Source: Brucella haematophila
GTDB lineage: Bacteria; Pseudomonadota; Alphaproteobacteria; Rhizobiales; Rhizobiaceae
Assembly (NCBI RefSeq): GCF_005938105.1
Contig: NZ_VCPE01000015.1
Span: 1-64,000 of the forward strand
DNA length: 64,000 nucleotides
Direction: 5' to 3'
The notes under the pieces were generated by a model. The model searched no databases and had not been told where the DNA came from. It saw nothing but the letters and a program-made list of their open reading frames with translations. The position numbers and the translations under genes are program-made. Positions 34,250 to 44,147 of the stretch are shown here, one piece after another. The first letter of the stretch is position 1; every line of letters begins with the position of its first letter.

Positions 34250-35133
34250 ATCTCCCGCGACTTGATTTCAACGATAGCGGCTTCGGCATCCGAGGGATCG
34301 AGATAGCCGAGATGCCAGCCCGGCTCGGTTTCCATATAGGAGACGCCCTTGCCCTTGACGGTCCTGGCTATGATGCAGCAAGGAACCTGACGTTGGTCGT
34401 CGGCGCGCACGCGCCGTAGTAGCTCGGTCGTTGCCGCCACGTCATGTCCATCCACGACATGCACCTCCCAACCGAAAGCACGCCATTTCTCGTCCAACGG
34501 CTCGACATTCATGACATCATCGACCTTGCCGTCGAGTTGGTACCCATTACGGTCGATGATGGCGATCAGATTACGAGCCTTGTGCTGAGCTGCACTCATA
34601 GCAGCTTCCCACACCTGGCCTTCCTGCATTTCCCCGTCACCCATCATGCAGAAGACCTTATAGTCTTCGCCCGTCCAGCGTTGAGCCAAGACCATACCAA
34701 GCCCATTGGAAAGCGCATGACCGATTGAGCCAGACGAAAAGTCCACGCCTGGAACCTTGCGCATGTCGGGATGGTCACCGAGCGGGCTGCCAAGACGGGT
34801 ATAGTTGTCGAGCCAGTCCTTCGGAAAAAAGTCGAGATCCGCATAGATCGGAAACAGGCCAACTGCTGCGTGACCCTTGCCAATTGTGAAACGATCACGC
34901 GACACCCAATTCGGTTCGTCCCGTCGAATACGCATGACATCATAGTAAAGTGCAGCGAATATCTCCGCCGCAGAGAATACTGACGTGTAGTGTCCCGTTT
35001 TCGCGATTTCGATGAGGCGAACAGTTTCGAGACGAATAAACTGTGCACGCTCCTTGAGCATTGCAACGGTTTCATCCGACGGTTCGAAACTGTTCGGTTT
35101 AGGCACTCCGACCGCGCCATTCGTCGAAACCAT
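34246..35133 (-). CDS. Transketolase, N-terminal subunit
   Basis: A 295-residue PP domain of a split transketolase. The thiamine diphosphate motif GDGEMQEGQVWEAAMSAAQHKARNLIAIIDRNG is near residue 150-180, and GHAAVGLFPIYADL and GSLGHALSNG-like SGSIGHALSNGLG are present. The frame is open for 53 more codons upstream, but the ATG at 35133 has GGAG and begins at the expected domain border. Split transketolases in other bacteria act in dedicated sugar pathways such as apulose or erythrose use; the acceptor here is unknown. Confidence 0.92.
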   Translation of the reverse strand: MVSTNGAVGVPKPNSFEPSDETVAMLKERAQFIRLETVRLIEIAKTGHYTSVFSAAEIFAALYYDVMRIRRDEPNWVSRDRFTIGKGHAAVGLFPIYADLDFFPKDWLDNYTRLGSPLGDHPDMRKVPGVDFSSGSIGHALSNGLGMVLAQRWTGEDYKVFCMMGDGEMQEGQVWEAAMSAAQHKARNLIAIIDRNGYQLDGKVDDVMNVEPLDEKWRAFGWEVHVVDGHDVAATTELLRRVRADDQRQVPCCIIARTVKGKGVSYMETEPGWHLGYLDPSDAEAAIVEIKSREI

Positions 35134-35173
35134 TTTAAACTCCTGATTTGAATGGTGGAAGTTGAGCAGACAC

Positions 35174-36262
35174 CTACGAGAAAGTGCGTCCGTCACTATC
35201 GTTCCAACCGATAAGAATTGCATCACCAGCCACCGGTCTGGTGGTGAAATCCAGAAGTGGCTTGCGAACCACCATTGTTTGCCCGCGCCCAATGTCCACC
35301 AGCGCGCGCAAATGGTCGCCGAGGTACGTCGTGTCCAAGATTGTTCCCTTGCACTGATTCGAGCGGCTCTGCGCCGCTGTGCCGATCACAAGATGTTCGG
35401 GCCTGACAGCTATTTTCACAGGCTTGCCTGTATCGGCAAAAGTGGAGGACAGATCCGCCCGCACTGTTTGGCCGCAATCCAAGCGGATGGTTCCATAGCC
35501 GCGCTCGTCTACACCTTCCGAATGCCCGGAGATGATATTGTTCTCACCAATAAAGCCAGCCACGAAGACATTTGCGGGTTGCTCATAAAGCTCCTGCGGG
35601 CTGGCGATCTGCGTGACCGAACCGCGCTCGAAAATGGCAATGCGATCGGACATGGCAAGTGCTTCAGTCTGATCGTGCGTGACATAAACCATTGTGACAC
35701 CCAAATCCCGATGGATTTGCTTGATCTCATATTGCATATGTTCGCGCAGTGTCTTGTCGAGTGCACCAAGCGGTTCGTCCATCAGAACCAGGCTCGGCTC
35801 AAAGACAAGCGCGCGAGCAAGTGCAACACGCTGCTGCTGCCCACCCGAAAGCTCACTCGGGCGACGGTTTTGCATTCCCTCCAGACGAACCATCTCGATG
35901 GCCTTGTCCACCTTCACTTGTATTTCCCGCTTGCTCATCTTTCGCATGCGCAACGGATAAGCCAGATTCTGCGCTACGGTCATGTTGGGAAACAAAGCAT
36001 AGTTCTGAAAGACAACGCCGATGCCCCGGCGGTGCGGCGGCAAGTGTTCAATCGGCTTTCCCGTGACGAGAATATGACCTCGGGTAGGCGTTTCGAAACC
36101 GGCAAGCATCATCAGCGTTGTGGTTTTACCAGAACCTGAACCACCGAGAAGGGTTAGAAACTCGCCCTGCCTTACCGACAGGTTCAGATTCTCGATAACA
36201 ACGGTGCGTCCATCATAGGTTTTCTGCACGCCCACGAATTCAACGATTTGTCCGGTTTCCAT
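35174..36262 (-). CDS. ABC transporter ATP-binding protein, PotA type
   Basis: A 362-residue ATPase starting at the ATG behind AAAGG; the open frame runs 95 codons further upstream into the aminotransferase gene but that part is not conserved. Walker A GGSGSGKTTTLMML, Q loop VVFQNYALFPNMTVAQNLAYP, signature LSGGQQQRVALARAL, Walker B LVLMDEPLGALDKTLRE and the switch histidine VTHDQ are complete. A TOBE regulatory domain follows. It energises the PotB/PotC-like permeases of the same operon. Confidence 0.93.
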   Translation of the reverse strand: METGQIVEFVGVQKTYDGRTVVIENLNLSVRQGEFLTLLGGSGSGKTTTLMMLAGFETPTRGHILVTGKPIEHLPPHRRGIGVVFQNYALFPNMTVAQNLAYPLRMRKMSKREIQVKVDKAIEMVRLEGMQNRRPSELSGGQQQRVALARALVFEPSLVLMDEPLGALDKTLREHMQYEIKQIHRDLGVTMVYVTHDQTEALAMSDRIAIFERGSVTQIASPQELYEQPANVFVAGFIGENNIISGHSEGVDERGYGTIRLDCGQTVRADLSSTFADTGKPVKIAVRPEHLVIGTAAQSRSNQCKGTILDTTYLGDHLRALVDIGRGQTMVVRKPLLDFTTRPVAGDAILIGWNDSDGRTFS

Positions 36263-36333
36263 GAATGGCCTTTCGTGCGGCTGGTATGCGTTTCCGGGTT
36301 TCCCTTGTGACCGGGAAGCACTTTTTGCCGGGA

Positions 36334-37257
36334 TCAATCCCTGTACGGCACTTCGGTCGCGAGCCAGCCGTCTTCCTGTTTCTGCCAGTAAATATCGTGC
36401 AATCGACGTGTTAACGGGCCGGGCGTGCCATCGCCGACTGTCTTGCCGTCGATTGTGGTCACAGGCATGATGCCACCAGCTGTACTGGTCATGAAGATTT
36501 CGTCGGCACCGAGAAGCTCTCCGATGGCTACTGGACGAACCTCGCAACGCAGCTGCAATTGCTCGCAGAGTTCCAGAACCGTACGTCGGGTCATGCCTTC
36601 GAAAACGCCACTCTCTGGTGTGCAGAGGACATTATCTTTGACAGCAAATACGTTAAAGCCCGCGCCTTCGGTGATATTGCCATCCCCATCACGCAGAACG
36701 GCCACGAAAGCATCTCTGTCATAGGCCTCAAAGATGCCCATGGTGAGGTCGAGCCAATGGAAGTTCTTGATGCGTGGGTCCACCGCCTGCGGTGCAATAC
36801 GATGAACAGAACTCACAACCATGGGAACGCCTTGCCTACGCTGATCATCATTTGCAATCCAGACAAAGGGCGTAGCGAAAGCATAAAAGCGCTGGGTACA
36901 AAGACGCGGATCACGGCTGCCAGCCGGCGGCATTCCCCGTGTGCATGTCATCTGCACATAGGAGTCACGCAAACCGCTCAAGCTGACACATTTGATGAGG
37001 ATTTCGGCGATTTGCTCATGCGTATAGGGCAGCGACATGCGAAGCCCGCGCATGGATGCGAAGAACCGTTCGATATGATCGTCAAGACGGAAGAAACGTC
37101 CCTTCCAGACATGCGCAACGTCATAAGTCGCGTCAGAACGCACGAAGCCGCGATCAAGAATTGGAATGCTGGCCTCCGCGACTGGCATATAGCGCCCGTC
37201 AATGAATGCAACGCCTGCCTGCGGGTTAGGAATGTGAACATCGGGTTCTTTGGTCAT
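36334..37257 (-). CDS. Class IV aminotransferase (D-amino acid / (R)-amine / branched-chain type)
   Basis: A 307-residue fold-type IV PLP enzyme, started at the ATG behind AAAGG. The PLP lysine is in RIKNFHWLDL near residue 155, the cofactor glutamate in ITEGAGFNVFAVKD near 190, and the phosphate-binding GMTRRTVLEL and STAGGIMPVT near 215 and 255. Family members transaminate D-amino acids, branched-chain amino acids or (R)-amines; the pattern does not decide between them. Placed in an operon with an amine-type importer and a 2-oxoacid dehydrogenase, it is likely to convert the imported amino compound to a keto acid. Confidence 0.9.
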   Translation of the reverse strand: MTKEPDVHIPNPQAGVAFIDGRYMPVAEASIPILDRGFVRSDATYDVAHVWKGRFFRLDDHIERFFASMRGLRMSLPYTHEQIAEILIKCVSLSGLRDSYVQMTCTRGMPPAGSRDPRLCTQRFYAFATPFVWIANDDQRRQGVPMVVSSVHRIAPQAVDPRIKNFHWLDLTMGIFEAYDRDAFVAVLRDGDGNITEGAGFNVFAVKDNVLCTPESGVFEGMTRRTVLELCEQLQLRCEVRPVAIGELLGADEIFMTSTAGGIMPVTTIDGKTVGDGTPGPLTRRLHDIYWQKQEDGWLATEVPYRD

Positions 37258-37258
37258 G

Positions 37259-38071
37259 TTATGCCTTTCCGAGATTTCGTGCATTGCGGTTCACGAGGAA
37301 CAGCGCGGCGATGAGGCTGAGGGTGGCGACGATCATGAGGAACGTTGCCATGGCAAGAATGGACGGTTCGATATTGTCGCGAAGCCCTTCGAACATTTTC
37401 AAGGGAAGGGTTCGCTGGCCGGGGCCTGCAAGGAAAAGGGTTACGACGACTTCATCGAACGAAGTCATAAACGCGAAGAGCGCTCCAGAGATAATGCCCG
37501 GCGCAATGACCGGAACAAGAACAGTCATGAAGCCTTTGAAAGGAGATGCGCCAAGACTTGCCGCAGCGCGGAGCAGGCCCATGTCAAAACCTTGCAGCGT
37601 GGCCGTAACGGTGATCAGCACGAAAGGCGCGGACAGGACTGTATGGGCGATGATAACGCCGGGCATGCTGGCGGTCAGACCGAACTTCGCCATCAGAAAG
37701 TACATCCCAAGTCCGCTGATAACAGGCGGGACAATCATTGGCGCGATGAGAAAGCCAAGGATCGCGGTTGGCATGGGCAAGTCACGACGGGCAAACGCAT
37801 AAGCTGCAAGTGTACCGAGAATGGTTGCAGCAACCGTCGACACCGAGCCGATGATCAGACTGTTCTTGAGTGATGAAAGCCATGGGCCATTCGCAAACAC
37901 ACGCTCATACCACTGCAACGAAACACCCGGCAGCGGATAGGAGAGAAAGCTGCCCGAACTGAAGGACAGCGGGACGATAGCGATGAGTGGAACGACCAGA
38001 AAAAGTATCATAGCCACGCCAAACCCATAGTAGAGCGTCCGTATGATCATTGCTTGACGATGATATGGCAT
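37259..38071 (-). CDS. ABC transporter permease, PotC type
   Basis: A 270-residue permease starting at the ATG behind GAGG, nine bases after the preceding gene; the frame stays open 150 codons further but overlaps the PotB-like gene. Six helices are visible and the EAA loop is LLRAAASLGASPFKGFMTVLVPVIAPG near residue 165. Its stop and the aminotransferase start are one base apart. It forms the transmembrane pair with the PotB-like protein. Confidence 0.92.
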   Translation of the reverse strand: MPYHRQAMIIRTLYYGFGVAMILFLVVPLIAIVPLSFSSGSFLSYPLPGVSLQWYERVFANGPWLSSLKNSLIIGSVSTVAATILGTLAAYAFARRDLPMPTAILGFLIAPMIVPPVISGLGMYFLMAKFGLTASMPGVIIAHTVLSAPFVLITVTATLQGFDMGLLRAAASLGASPFKGFMTVLVPVIAPGIISGALFAFMTSFDEVVVTLFLAGPGQRTLPLKMFEGLRDNIEPSILAMATFLMIVATLSLIAALFLVNRNARNLGKA

Positions 38072-38079
38072 TGGCGACC

Positions 38080-39345
38080 TCACTTTAGTCCCGCAAGCTG
38101 ACGCACACCCACTGTACGCGCGGCGAGCGCATAGACCGCAACGGTGCAAAGCAACAGCACAATCCCAAGTGCCGACGCCATGCCCCAGTTGATGGTGGTG
38201 TTGGCGAAGAAGGCGATGAAATAGCCGAGCATCTGGTCGCGCGCGCTGGCGACCAGCGATGGCGTAATATAATAGCCCGCAGTCACGATGAAGGTCAGCA
38301 ACACACCCGCTCCGACACCCGGCAACGTCATCGGCAAATAAACATTGAGAAAGCCGCGAACCGGGTGAGCCCCAAGCGAGGCCGACGCCCGCATGAAATG
38401 CGGAGGGATGCCCTTCATCGTGGAATAGAGAGGCAGGACCATGAAGGGCAGCATCATGTGGATCATGACGATATAAAGCCCTGTGGTGTTGAAGATCAGC
38501 TCCAGCGGCTGCCGGATCAGACCAAGCCAACCAAAAAGGGAATTAACAAGCCCCTCGCGCTGAAGAAGGACGATCCAGGCAGAGGTGCGCGCCAATAGCG
38601 ATGTCCAGAACGGCAGCATCACGGCGATGATAAGCGCGATTGACAGAAATCGCGGTGCGCTCACCATCAGATTGGCCAGCGGATAACCAAGCAGAGCACA
38701 AACAAGCGTGACGATAGCTGCGGTCTTGAGCGTGCGAAAGAGGATATCGACATAGGTTCGTTGCTCTTCAGGTGCCTGTACCACCTTTCCACTGTCATCA
38801 ATAGCAAGATCGACTGCCGCAAGCATGTAGTAAGGCGTGAAAGCAGGCGACGCACGTTTCATCGCGTGCCAGTAGGCTGGCTCTTCCCACCTCTTGTCGA
38901 TTCCGGCCAGAAAGCGGCGTGCCGCACCATCCGCAGTGATATCGTCTGGTAATGTACGCAACTTGCGAACGGTGCTGGTGAGAAGCGTTCGGTAACCGCT
39001 CTCCTCGTAGTTCAAGCGCCGTGCGGCCTCGGCAACGAGATTGCGCGGAGCGCTGGCAATTTCCTGTACGAAAGTCGTGAAAACAACATCCGGCGGCAAC
39101 TCCGCTGAATCGTTCGTCGTCCAGCGGGACAATTCAGCCACCGTTTCTGGTAGAGCCTGCGTCAGTTCGGCATTATCAATTGCCTTGTAGAGCATCATGC
39201 CGATCGGCAGCATGAATGTCAGCAGCACATAGAATAGAAGTGGCGCCACAAGCATTAAGGAAACGACGCGCCGACGTCTGCCGGCTCGCCCCCATTCCCG
39301 GCGCGTTGCCTTGGTCGCGGCTGTGTCTTCATCGATCAAGGTCAT
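38080..39345 (-). CDS. ABC transporter permease, PotB type with large periplasmic insert
   Basis: A 421-residue permease, far longer than the usual 280-310 residues. After the first helix (about residues 25-48) there is an insert of roughly 130 hydrophilic residues (about 50-185) before the normal five-helix core, which includes the EAA loop FMRASASLGAHPVRGFLNVYLPMTLPG near 330. The start is the second ATG, ten bases after AGGAGG; the first ATG (39354) is one base from it. The insert should lie outside the membrane and may contact the binding protein. Confidence 0.9.
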   Translation of the reverse strand: MTLIDEDTAATKATRREWGRAGRRRRVVSLMLVAPLLFYVLLTFMLPIGMMLYKAIDNAELTQALPETVAELSRWTTNDSAELPPDVVFTTFVQEIASAPRNLVAEAARRLNYEESGYRTLLTSTVRKLRTLPDDITADGAARRFLAGIDKRWEEPAYWHAMKRASPAFTPYYMLAAVDLAIDDSGKVVQAPEEQRTYVDILFRTLKTAAIVTLVCALLGYPLANLMVSAPRFLSIALIIAVMLPFWTSLLARTSAWIVLLQREGLVNSLFGWLGLIRQPLELIFNTTGLYIVMIHMMLPFMVLPLYSTMKGIPPHFMRASASLGAHPVRGFLNVYLPMTLPGVGAGVLLTFIVTAGYYITPSLVASARDQMLGYFIAFFANTTINWGMASALGIVLLLCTVAVYALAARTVGVRQLAGLK

Positions 39346-39415
39346 CGGAACCATGCCTCCTTAAACCATGCCGGCGGGAAATCGGCCGGCATGGTCCTAA
39401 CATTATCCAGTCGGC

Positions 39416-40456
39416 TTACTGGGCAACCCAGCTGGCAAAGCGTTCCGCCAGTTCCTCACCATGATCAATCCAGAATTCCGAGTTGAAACGCACCGCGTTT
39501 TTGAGATTGTCCGGAGCAGATGGGAGTTTTGCCAACCGGTCCGCAGGAAGGGCTTCCATGGCTTTGACGTTGCTGACACCGTAAGCGATATTGTTGGCAA
39601 AGGTTGTCTGCGGCTCTTTTGACATCATGAATTCGACGAAAGCCGTTGATTCATCCAGGTTTGGAGTTCCCTTCATGATGGCCCAGAATTCGGTTGAGTT
39701 GATCTGCCCGTCCCAGACGATAGCAAAATCTTTCCCTTCCTTCTGAGCATTGTCGACGCGACCGTTATAGGCTGTTGTCATGACGACATCGCCTGAAGAG
39801 AGCCATTCCTGCGGCTGGGCTCCACTCTCCCACCACTGGATATGTGGCTTCAGTTGATCGAGCTTGGCGAAGGCTCTGTCCTGACCTTCCTTCGTGGCAA
39901 TCACGCTATAGACTTCCGATGGCGGCACGCCGTCTGCCATCAAGGCTACTTCCATGGTCAGCTTTGCAGTCTTGCGCAAACCGCGCTTGCCCGGCCACTT
40001 TTCCACGTTCCAGAAATCGGCCCAGTTCTTCGGTCCATCCGTCAGCTTGGCCTTGTCATAGGTCAGAATATTGGCCCAGCTCAGAGCACCAACAGCGCAT
40101 TCCTTGAACTGGCTGGGATCAATCTCGTCGGCATGTGGCTTTTTCGACCAGTCGATATTTTCGAGAAGCCCCTGCTCGCACGCCATGGTGACTTCATCGT
40201 CCTCCATCTGCATAACGTCCCAGGTGACATTTCCCGCGTCAACCATTGCCTTCTGCTTGGCTAGACCGCCATTGGTCGTGTCTTCGAGCACCTTGATGCC
40301 CTTTTCCTTGGCATAAGGCGTGAAATAGGCTTCCCGAAACGCGTCTTGAATTGCCCCACCAAAGCCAACAACGGTCAGATCGCGAGCATGGGCGCCAGAA
40401 AGGCATGCCGCAGTCGCGATACCGGTTGCCAGAAGCATCTTCCCATATTTATGCAT
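39416..40456 (-). CDS. ABC transporter substrate-binding protein, PotD type
   Basis: A 346-residue periplasmic binding protein with a signal peptide ending at GAHA near residue 24. The mature start DLTVVGFGGAIQDAFREAYFTPYAKEKGIKVLED is typical of the polyamine/iron/thiamine binding-protein group that handles small amines and amino-acid-like compounds. WWESGAQPQEWLSSGDVVMTTAYNGR near 210 is a conserved binding region. It lies between the E2 gene and the PotB-like gene, so uptake and breakdown of the substrate are encoded in one transcript. Confidence 0.92.
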   Translation of the reverse strand: MHKYGKMLLATGIATAACLSGAHARDLTVVGFGGAIQDAFREAYFTPYAKEKGIKVLEDTTNGGLAKQKAMVDAGNVTWDVMQMEDDEVTMACEQGLLENIDWSKKPHADEIDPSQFKECAVGALSWANILTYDKAKLTDGPKNWADFWNVEKWPGKRGLRKTAKLTMEVALMADGVPPSEVYSVIATKEGQDRAFAKLDQLKPHIQWWESGAQPQEWLSSGDVVMTTAYNGRVDNAQKEGKDFAIVWDGQINSTEFWAIMKGTPNLDESTAFVEFMMSKEPQTTFANNIAYGVSNVKAMEALPADRLAKLPSAPDNLKNAVRFNSEFWIDHGEELAERFASWVAQ

Positions 40457-40525
40457 GTTCCTGTTCCTCTCTCTTTTATGATCATTGCTCGCCCTCTGTT
40501 TTTTCTTGTGGCGAGGTATTTCGCT

Positions 40526-41800
40526 TCAGACGAGAATTTGCATCGGGTTCTGAAGCAGTTCCTTGAAACTGGACAACCATTGCGCGCCCAAAGCGCCGTC
40601 TATTGCCCGATGATCGAGCGAAAGCGTCACGCGCATGACGCGGGCGTCAACGGCTATGCGCTCCCGAGACACAATCCGTTCTTCAATCGCGCCGACTGCG
40701 AGAATTGCTGCTTGCGGTGGATTGATAATGGCGGCGAAGTCGCTCACCCCATGCATGCCGAGGTTGCTGATGGTGAACGAACCACCGCGATATTCATCCG
40801 GCTTCAAACTGCCATTGCGGGCCCTGAGTGCCAGATCGGAAATCTCATCCGAAATTACGGATAGCGACTTTTTGCCAGCGTCCTTGAGCACCGGGGTGAT
40901 CAACCCGCCATCTGTCGCCACTGCAACGCAAATGTCCGTTCGCTGTAGACTGAGAAGAGCGTCCTCAGTCCAGATAACATTGCAGGCAGGAACGCGAGCG
41001 AATGCAGCGGCGGCGGCCTTGACCAGAAAATCCGTAACCGAAAGCCGCGCTTCTGCCGGCCGCGTAGCATTGATCTGCTTTCGAAGTTCAAGCAGAGCAT
41101 CGACAACGATTTCGGCGTTTAGATAAAAATGTGGAATCTTTTGTTTGGACGCACTCAAACGCTGTGCAATCGTCCGCCGCATAGCGGAATGCGGTATGGC
41201 AACATGCGGGATCTCCACATCGTGCGATCGGAGAACAGATACATCGTCATTAACCACCGCCGTCTGCTGGGTAACGGGATTGGGAGTAGAAGAGGCCGAG
41301 CGTATCGTTGTACCGAAAGCCTCAACATCGCCGCGAAGAATACGCCCGCGCGGTCCTGTCCCATTGATGTCAGAGAGCGAGATACCCTTTTCGCCTGCAA
41401 GCCTGCGCGCAAGCGGGCTGGCGAATATGCGCCGGTTCAAATCCCCGCGTGGCATTTCAACAGACGGTACTGCCGTTGCATCGGAGCCTACTGCTTCCCG
41501 TTGAACAGGTGTCGTAGGAATGGAGGTTGAAAGCAGTTGTGCCACATCGGCCTCAGTCTCGCCTTCATTCGCGAGAATGCCGATCGGCGTCTCAACTGTT
41601 ACAGTCGCTCCATCGCCGTGCAATATGCGGGCAACGCGTCCTGACTTGGGGCTAGGAATTTCGATGACGGCCTTGTCCGTCTCGATTTCGGCAAAGGCCT
41701 CACCTGAGACAACAGCGTCTCCCTCGACTTTCAACCACCGGGCAATGGTGCCGTCGCGCGCATTGGCCACAACGGACGGCATGACAAGAAACTCAGGCAT
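40526..41800 (-). CDS. 2-oxoacid dehydrogenase E2 (dihydrolipoamide acyltransferase)
   Basis: A 424-residue E2. The N-terminal lipoyl domain has the modified lysine in EIETDKAVIEIPSP near residue 45; the peripheral subunit-binding domain is FASPLARRLAGEKGISLSDINGTGPRGRI near 135-165; the catalytic domain ends with the histidine and aspartate motif DHRAIDGALGAQW near 395. Its ATG overlaps the end of the E1 gene by eight bases. No E3 gene is in the operon, so the complex must borrow the housekeeping dihydrolipoamide dehydrogenase. It would pass an acyl group from the keto acid to CoA. Confidence 0.93.
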   Translation of the reverse strand: MPEFLVMPSVVANARDGTIARWLKVEGDAVVSGEAFAEIETDKAVIEIPSPKSGRVARILHGDGATVTVETPIGILANEGETEADVAQLLSTSIPTTPVQREAVGSDATAVPSVEMPRGDLNRRIFASPLARRLAGEKGISLSDINGTGPRGRILRGDVEAFGTTIRSASSTPNPVTQQTAVVNDDVSVLRSHDVEIPHVAIPHSAMRRTIAQRLSASKQKIPHFYLNAEIVVDALLELRKQINATRPAEARLSVTDFLVKAAAAAFARVPACNVIWTEDALLSLQRTDICVAVATDGGLITPVLKDAGKKSLSVISDEISDLALRARNGSLKPDEYRGGSFTISNLGMHGVSDFAAIINPPQAAILAVGAIEERIVSRERIAVDARVMRVTLSLDHRAIDGALGAQWLSSFKELLQNPMQILV

Positions 41801-43967
41801 GGTGTCGCTCCGGCAAGGTTGCCAATGCAGCCGCGATCTCTTCTCGCCCGGCATAGGCGGCGCGCTCGAGAACCTTGGAGATCGACGGAGAAGCTTCGCG
41901 TCCGCTGACCCGCTCGACGGGATGATCAAGCCAGTCGAACAACCGACGCTGGATTTCATCGGAAAGCCAAGCGCCGTAAGAGGAACCGCGTGGTCCCTGC
42001 TCGACGATCATGACCATGTTGGTTTTCTTCACGCTTTCAGTGATAGTTTCCCAATCGATGCTGGCACGGTCGAGGCACCGCAGGTCGATAACCTCGGCAT
42101 CCAGGCTTGCCTCCTCCACGGCATCAAGCGTTGCCTGCACCATAGCGGAGTAGGTCAGTATCGTCGCGGCAGACCCGCTTCGGCGCACCGACGCTTTGCC
42201 AAAAGGAATGAAGTAATCAAGATCGCCGACTGGCGCCGGACCCATCGTTTGATAAAGATCGACATGCTCTATCACCAGAACAGGGTCATTCGACGCCAGC
42301 GCTGTGTTCATCAGCCCGACATAATCGAACGGCGTGGATGGCGCGATAATTCTCCAGCCCGGCGAGGTGGCGAAAACGCCTGCGGGGTCCATGGAATGCT
42401 GGGAACCATAGCCTGTGCCAATCGCAATCTTCGTGCGCAGCACAAGAGGGACGGCCATGTCACCACCGAACATGTGACGCGCCTTGCCGACCTGATTGAA
42501 CACCTGATCAGCCGCAACCCACATGAAGTCCGGATACATGAACTCGACAATCGGACGATACCGCCCATCCATCGCAAGACCACCGCCCAAGCCCATGAAC
42601 GCATTCTCGCTGATCGGCGTTCCAAGAATGCGATCAGGATACTTCGCCTTGAGACCACGCGTGGCGCCGTTGGTTCCACCTTTCAAGCGGTGAATATCCT
42701 CGCCCAGAATGACGATACCGTCGTCCTTCTCCATGCGCCGGTCCAGCACATCAGCAATGACGTCGACAAATTTGCGTTGTTCGATCCCGCCACTGAAATT
42801 CGATTTCTCGACATATTGCAGACCCGACAGTTCGGATCCATCGCTACGAATACCGACATCACAGAAGTCCGGCTTCGGCCACAGCCCCGTTTTGATAAGG
42901 CGACGATTGTCCACGCGATCTGTCAGTTCCTCTGCCACATCTTGCATGATCTGTTTACAACGCGCTCTCAACGCATCGATACCGGTCTGATCAACAAGGC
43001 CTCGTGCCATCATTTCTCGTGCTACCCGATCCAACGGATCCTTCGCCCGCCAGCTTTCCTCTTCCTCTTTCGTGCGATAGCCAAAGGCAGAGCCCGGGAA
43101 CGAACCGTTCTGATGGAAGTAGCGGTAAACCTCGGCCTCGATGATGGTCGGACCATTTCCGGCGCGCATATGTGCAAGCGCCTCTTTCATTGCGAGATTG
43201 ACCGCGAGCGGATCCATCCCGTCAACGTGCCAGGATGGAATGGCGAAGGCCTGTCCGCGCGCAGCCAAGCGCGTTTCTGCCGTTGATTCTTCAAGGCTGG
43301 TCGCGACCGCATAGCGGTTGTTCTCGATGAAGAAGCATAGAGGCAGACGCCAGGCCGCAGCGAGGTTCATCGTCTCCAATACCGAGCCGATATTCACCGC
43401 GCCGTCGCCAAAGTAACTTACCGCAACTGCATCCGAACCCGACTGCTTGTGTGCGAAAGCAGCACCTGCCGCCAGCGGCACGCCACCGCCAACAATGGCA
43501 TTGGTGCCCAGCGCGCCTGCGGCCTGCCATCGCAGGTGCATAGACCCACCGCGACCACCACAGAACCCTTCGGCAAGCCCCATGATTTCGGCCAGAGAGC
43601 GGCGAAGAAGGGAACGGATTGAACCGTCAAATGCCATGCCGAACGGCAGACCATCGGGCGCGACAAAGTTCAAAGCCTTTGCGAGAAATTGATGGTGACC
43701 CCGGTGAGAGCCGTTAATCTGATCCTCTGCCCGGAGCGGCAAGATCGAGCCAACCGCGCCGCCCTCTTGACCAATGGATGAATGTGCCGGGCCATGAACC
43801 AGCCCTTCATTTGCAAGTTCGAGGACTGCTTCTTCGAATGCACGGATGAGATGAAGCGATGAGAGCATCGTTTCCAACCCGGCAGCGCCTTCCGCATCCC
43901 AATCCTTCTTGGTCGTGCCAAACTCTAGCCAGCAGGTGGAACTCGATACGGTCTTCGTTTGCGGCAT
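41793..43967 (-). CDS. Fused 2-oxoacid dehydrogenase E1 alpha-beta
   Basis: About 724 residues from the ATG behind GAGGAAGAA; the frame is open to an ATG at 44093 with a weaker site, which would add 42 residues. The alpha part shows HSSIGQEGGAVG and the thiamine diphosphate motif GDGAVNIGSVLETMNLAAAWRLPLCFFIENN; the beta part begins near residue 375 and has ILGEDIHRLKGG, GTPISENAFMGLGGGLAMDG and RYRPIVEFMYPDF. The alpha and beta chains are usually separate in acetoin and branched-chain keto acid dehydrogenases, so this is a natural fusion. It decarboxylates a 2-oxo acid of unknown identity. Confidence 0.92.
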   Translation of the reverse strand: MPQTKTVSSSTCWLEFGTTKKDWDAEGAAGLETMLSSLHLIRAFEEAVLELANEGLVHGPAHSSIGQEGGAVGSILPLRAEDQINGSHRGHHQFLAKALNFVAPDGLPFGMAFDGSIRSLLRRSLAEIMGLAEGFCGGRGGSMHLRWQAAGALGTNAIVGGGVPLAAGAAFAHKQSGSDAVAVSYFGDGAVNIGSVLETMNLAAAWRLPLCFFIENNRYAVATSLEESTAETRLAARGQAFAIPSWHVDGMDPLAVNLAMKEALAHMRAGNGPTIIEAEVYRYFHQNGSFPGSAFGYRTKEEEESWRAKDPLDRVAREMMARGLVDQTGIDALRARCKQIMQDVAEELTDRVDNRRLIKTGLWPKPDFCDVGIRSDGSELSGLQYVEKSNFSGGIEQRKFVDVIADVLDRRMEKDDGIVILGEDIHRLKGGTNGATRGLKAKYPDRILGTPISENAFMGLGGGLAMDGRYRPIVEFMYPDFMWVAADQVFNQVGKARHMFGGDMAVPLVLRTKIAIGTGYGSQHSMDPAGVFATSPGWRIIAPSTPFDYVGLMNTALASNDPVLVIEHVDLYQTMGPAPVGDLDYFIPFGKASVRRSGSAATILTYSAMVQATLDAVEEASLDAEVIDLRCLDRASIDWETITESVKKTNMVMIVEQGPRGSSYGAWLSDEIQRRLFDWLDHPVERVSGREASPSISKVLERAAYAGREEIAAALATLPERHHA

Positions 43968-44147
43968 TTCTTCCTCTACAGACAAAGTTCGGCCGTCACC
44001 TGCGAGCGTCTCGCAAGCGGCAGACAGTGGCCAGACATTACGCGCGATACCGGCGGTTTTGATGCTCTGAACAAGCCAGAGCGGCTCCCACATTTATTCT
44101 CGTTTTGTTACTGCTAGGCTTTCATTTTCTTTGCGCGGTGTCAATCA

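Noticed and set aside
41520-43286. Plus-strand open frame of 588 codons
   Set aside because: It lies fully antisense to the E1 and E2 genes, whose motifs are unmistakable, and its translation has no family resemblance; it is a codon-bias shadow.
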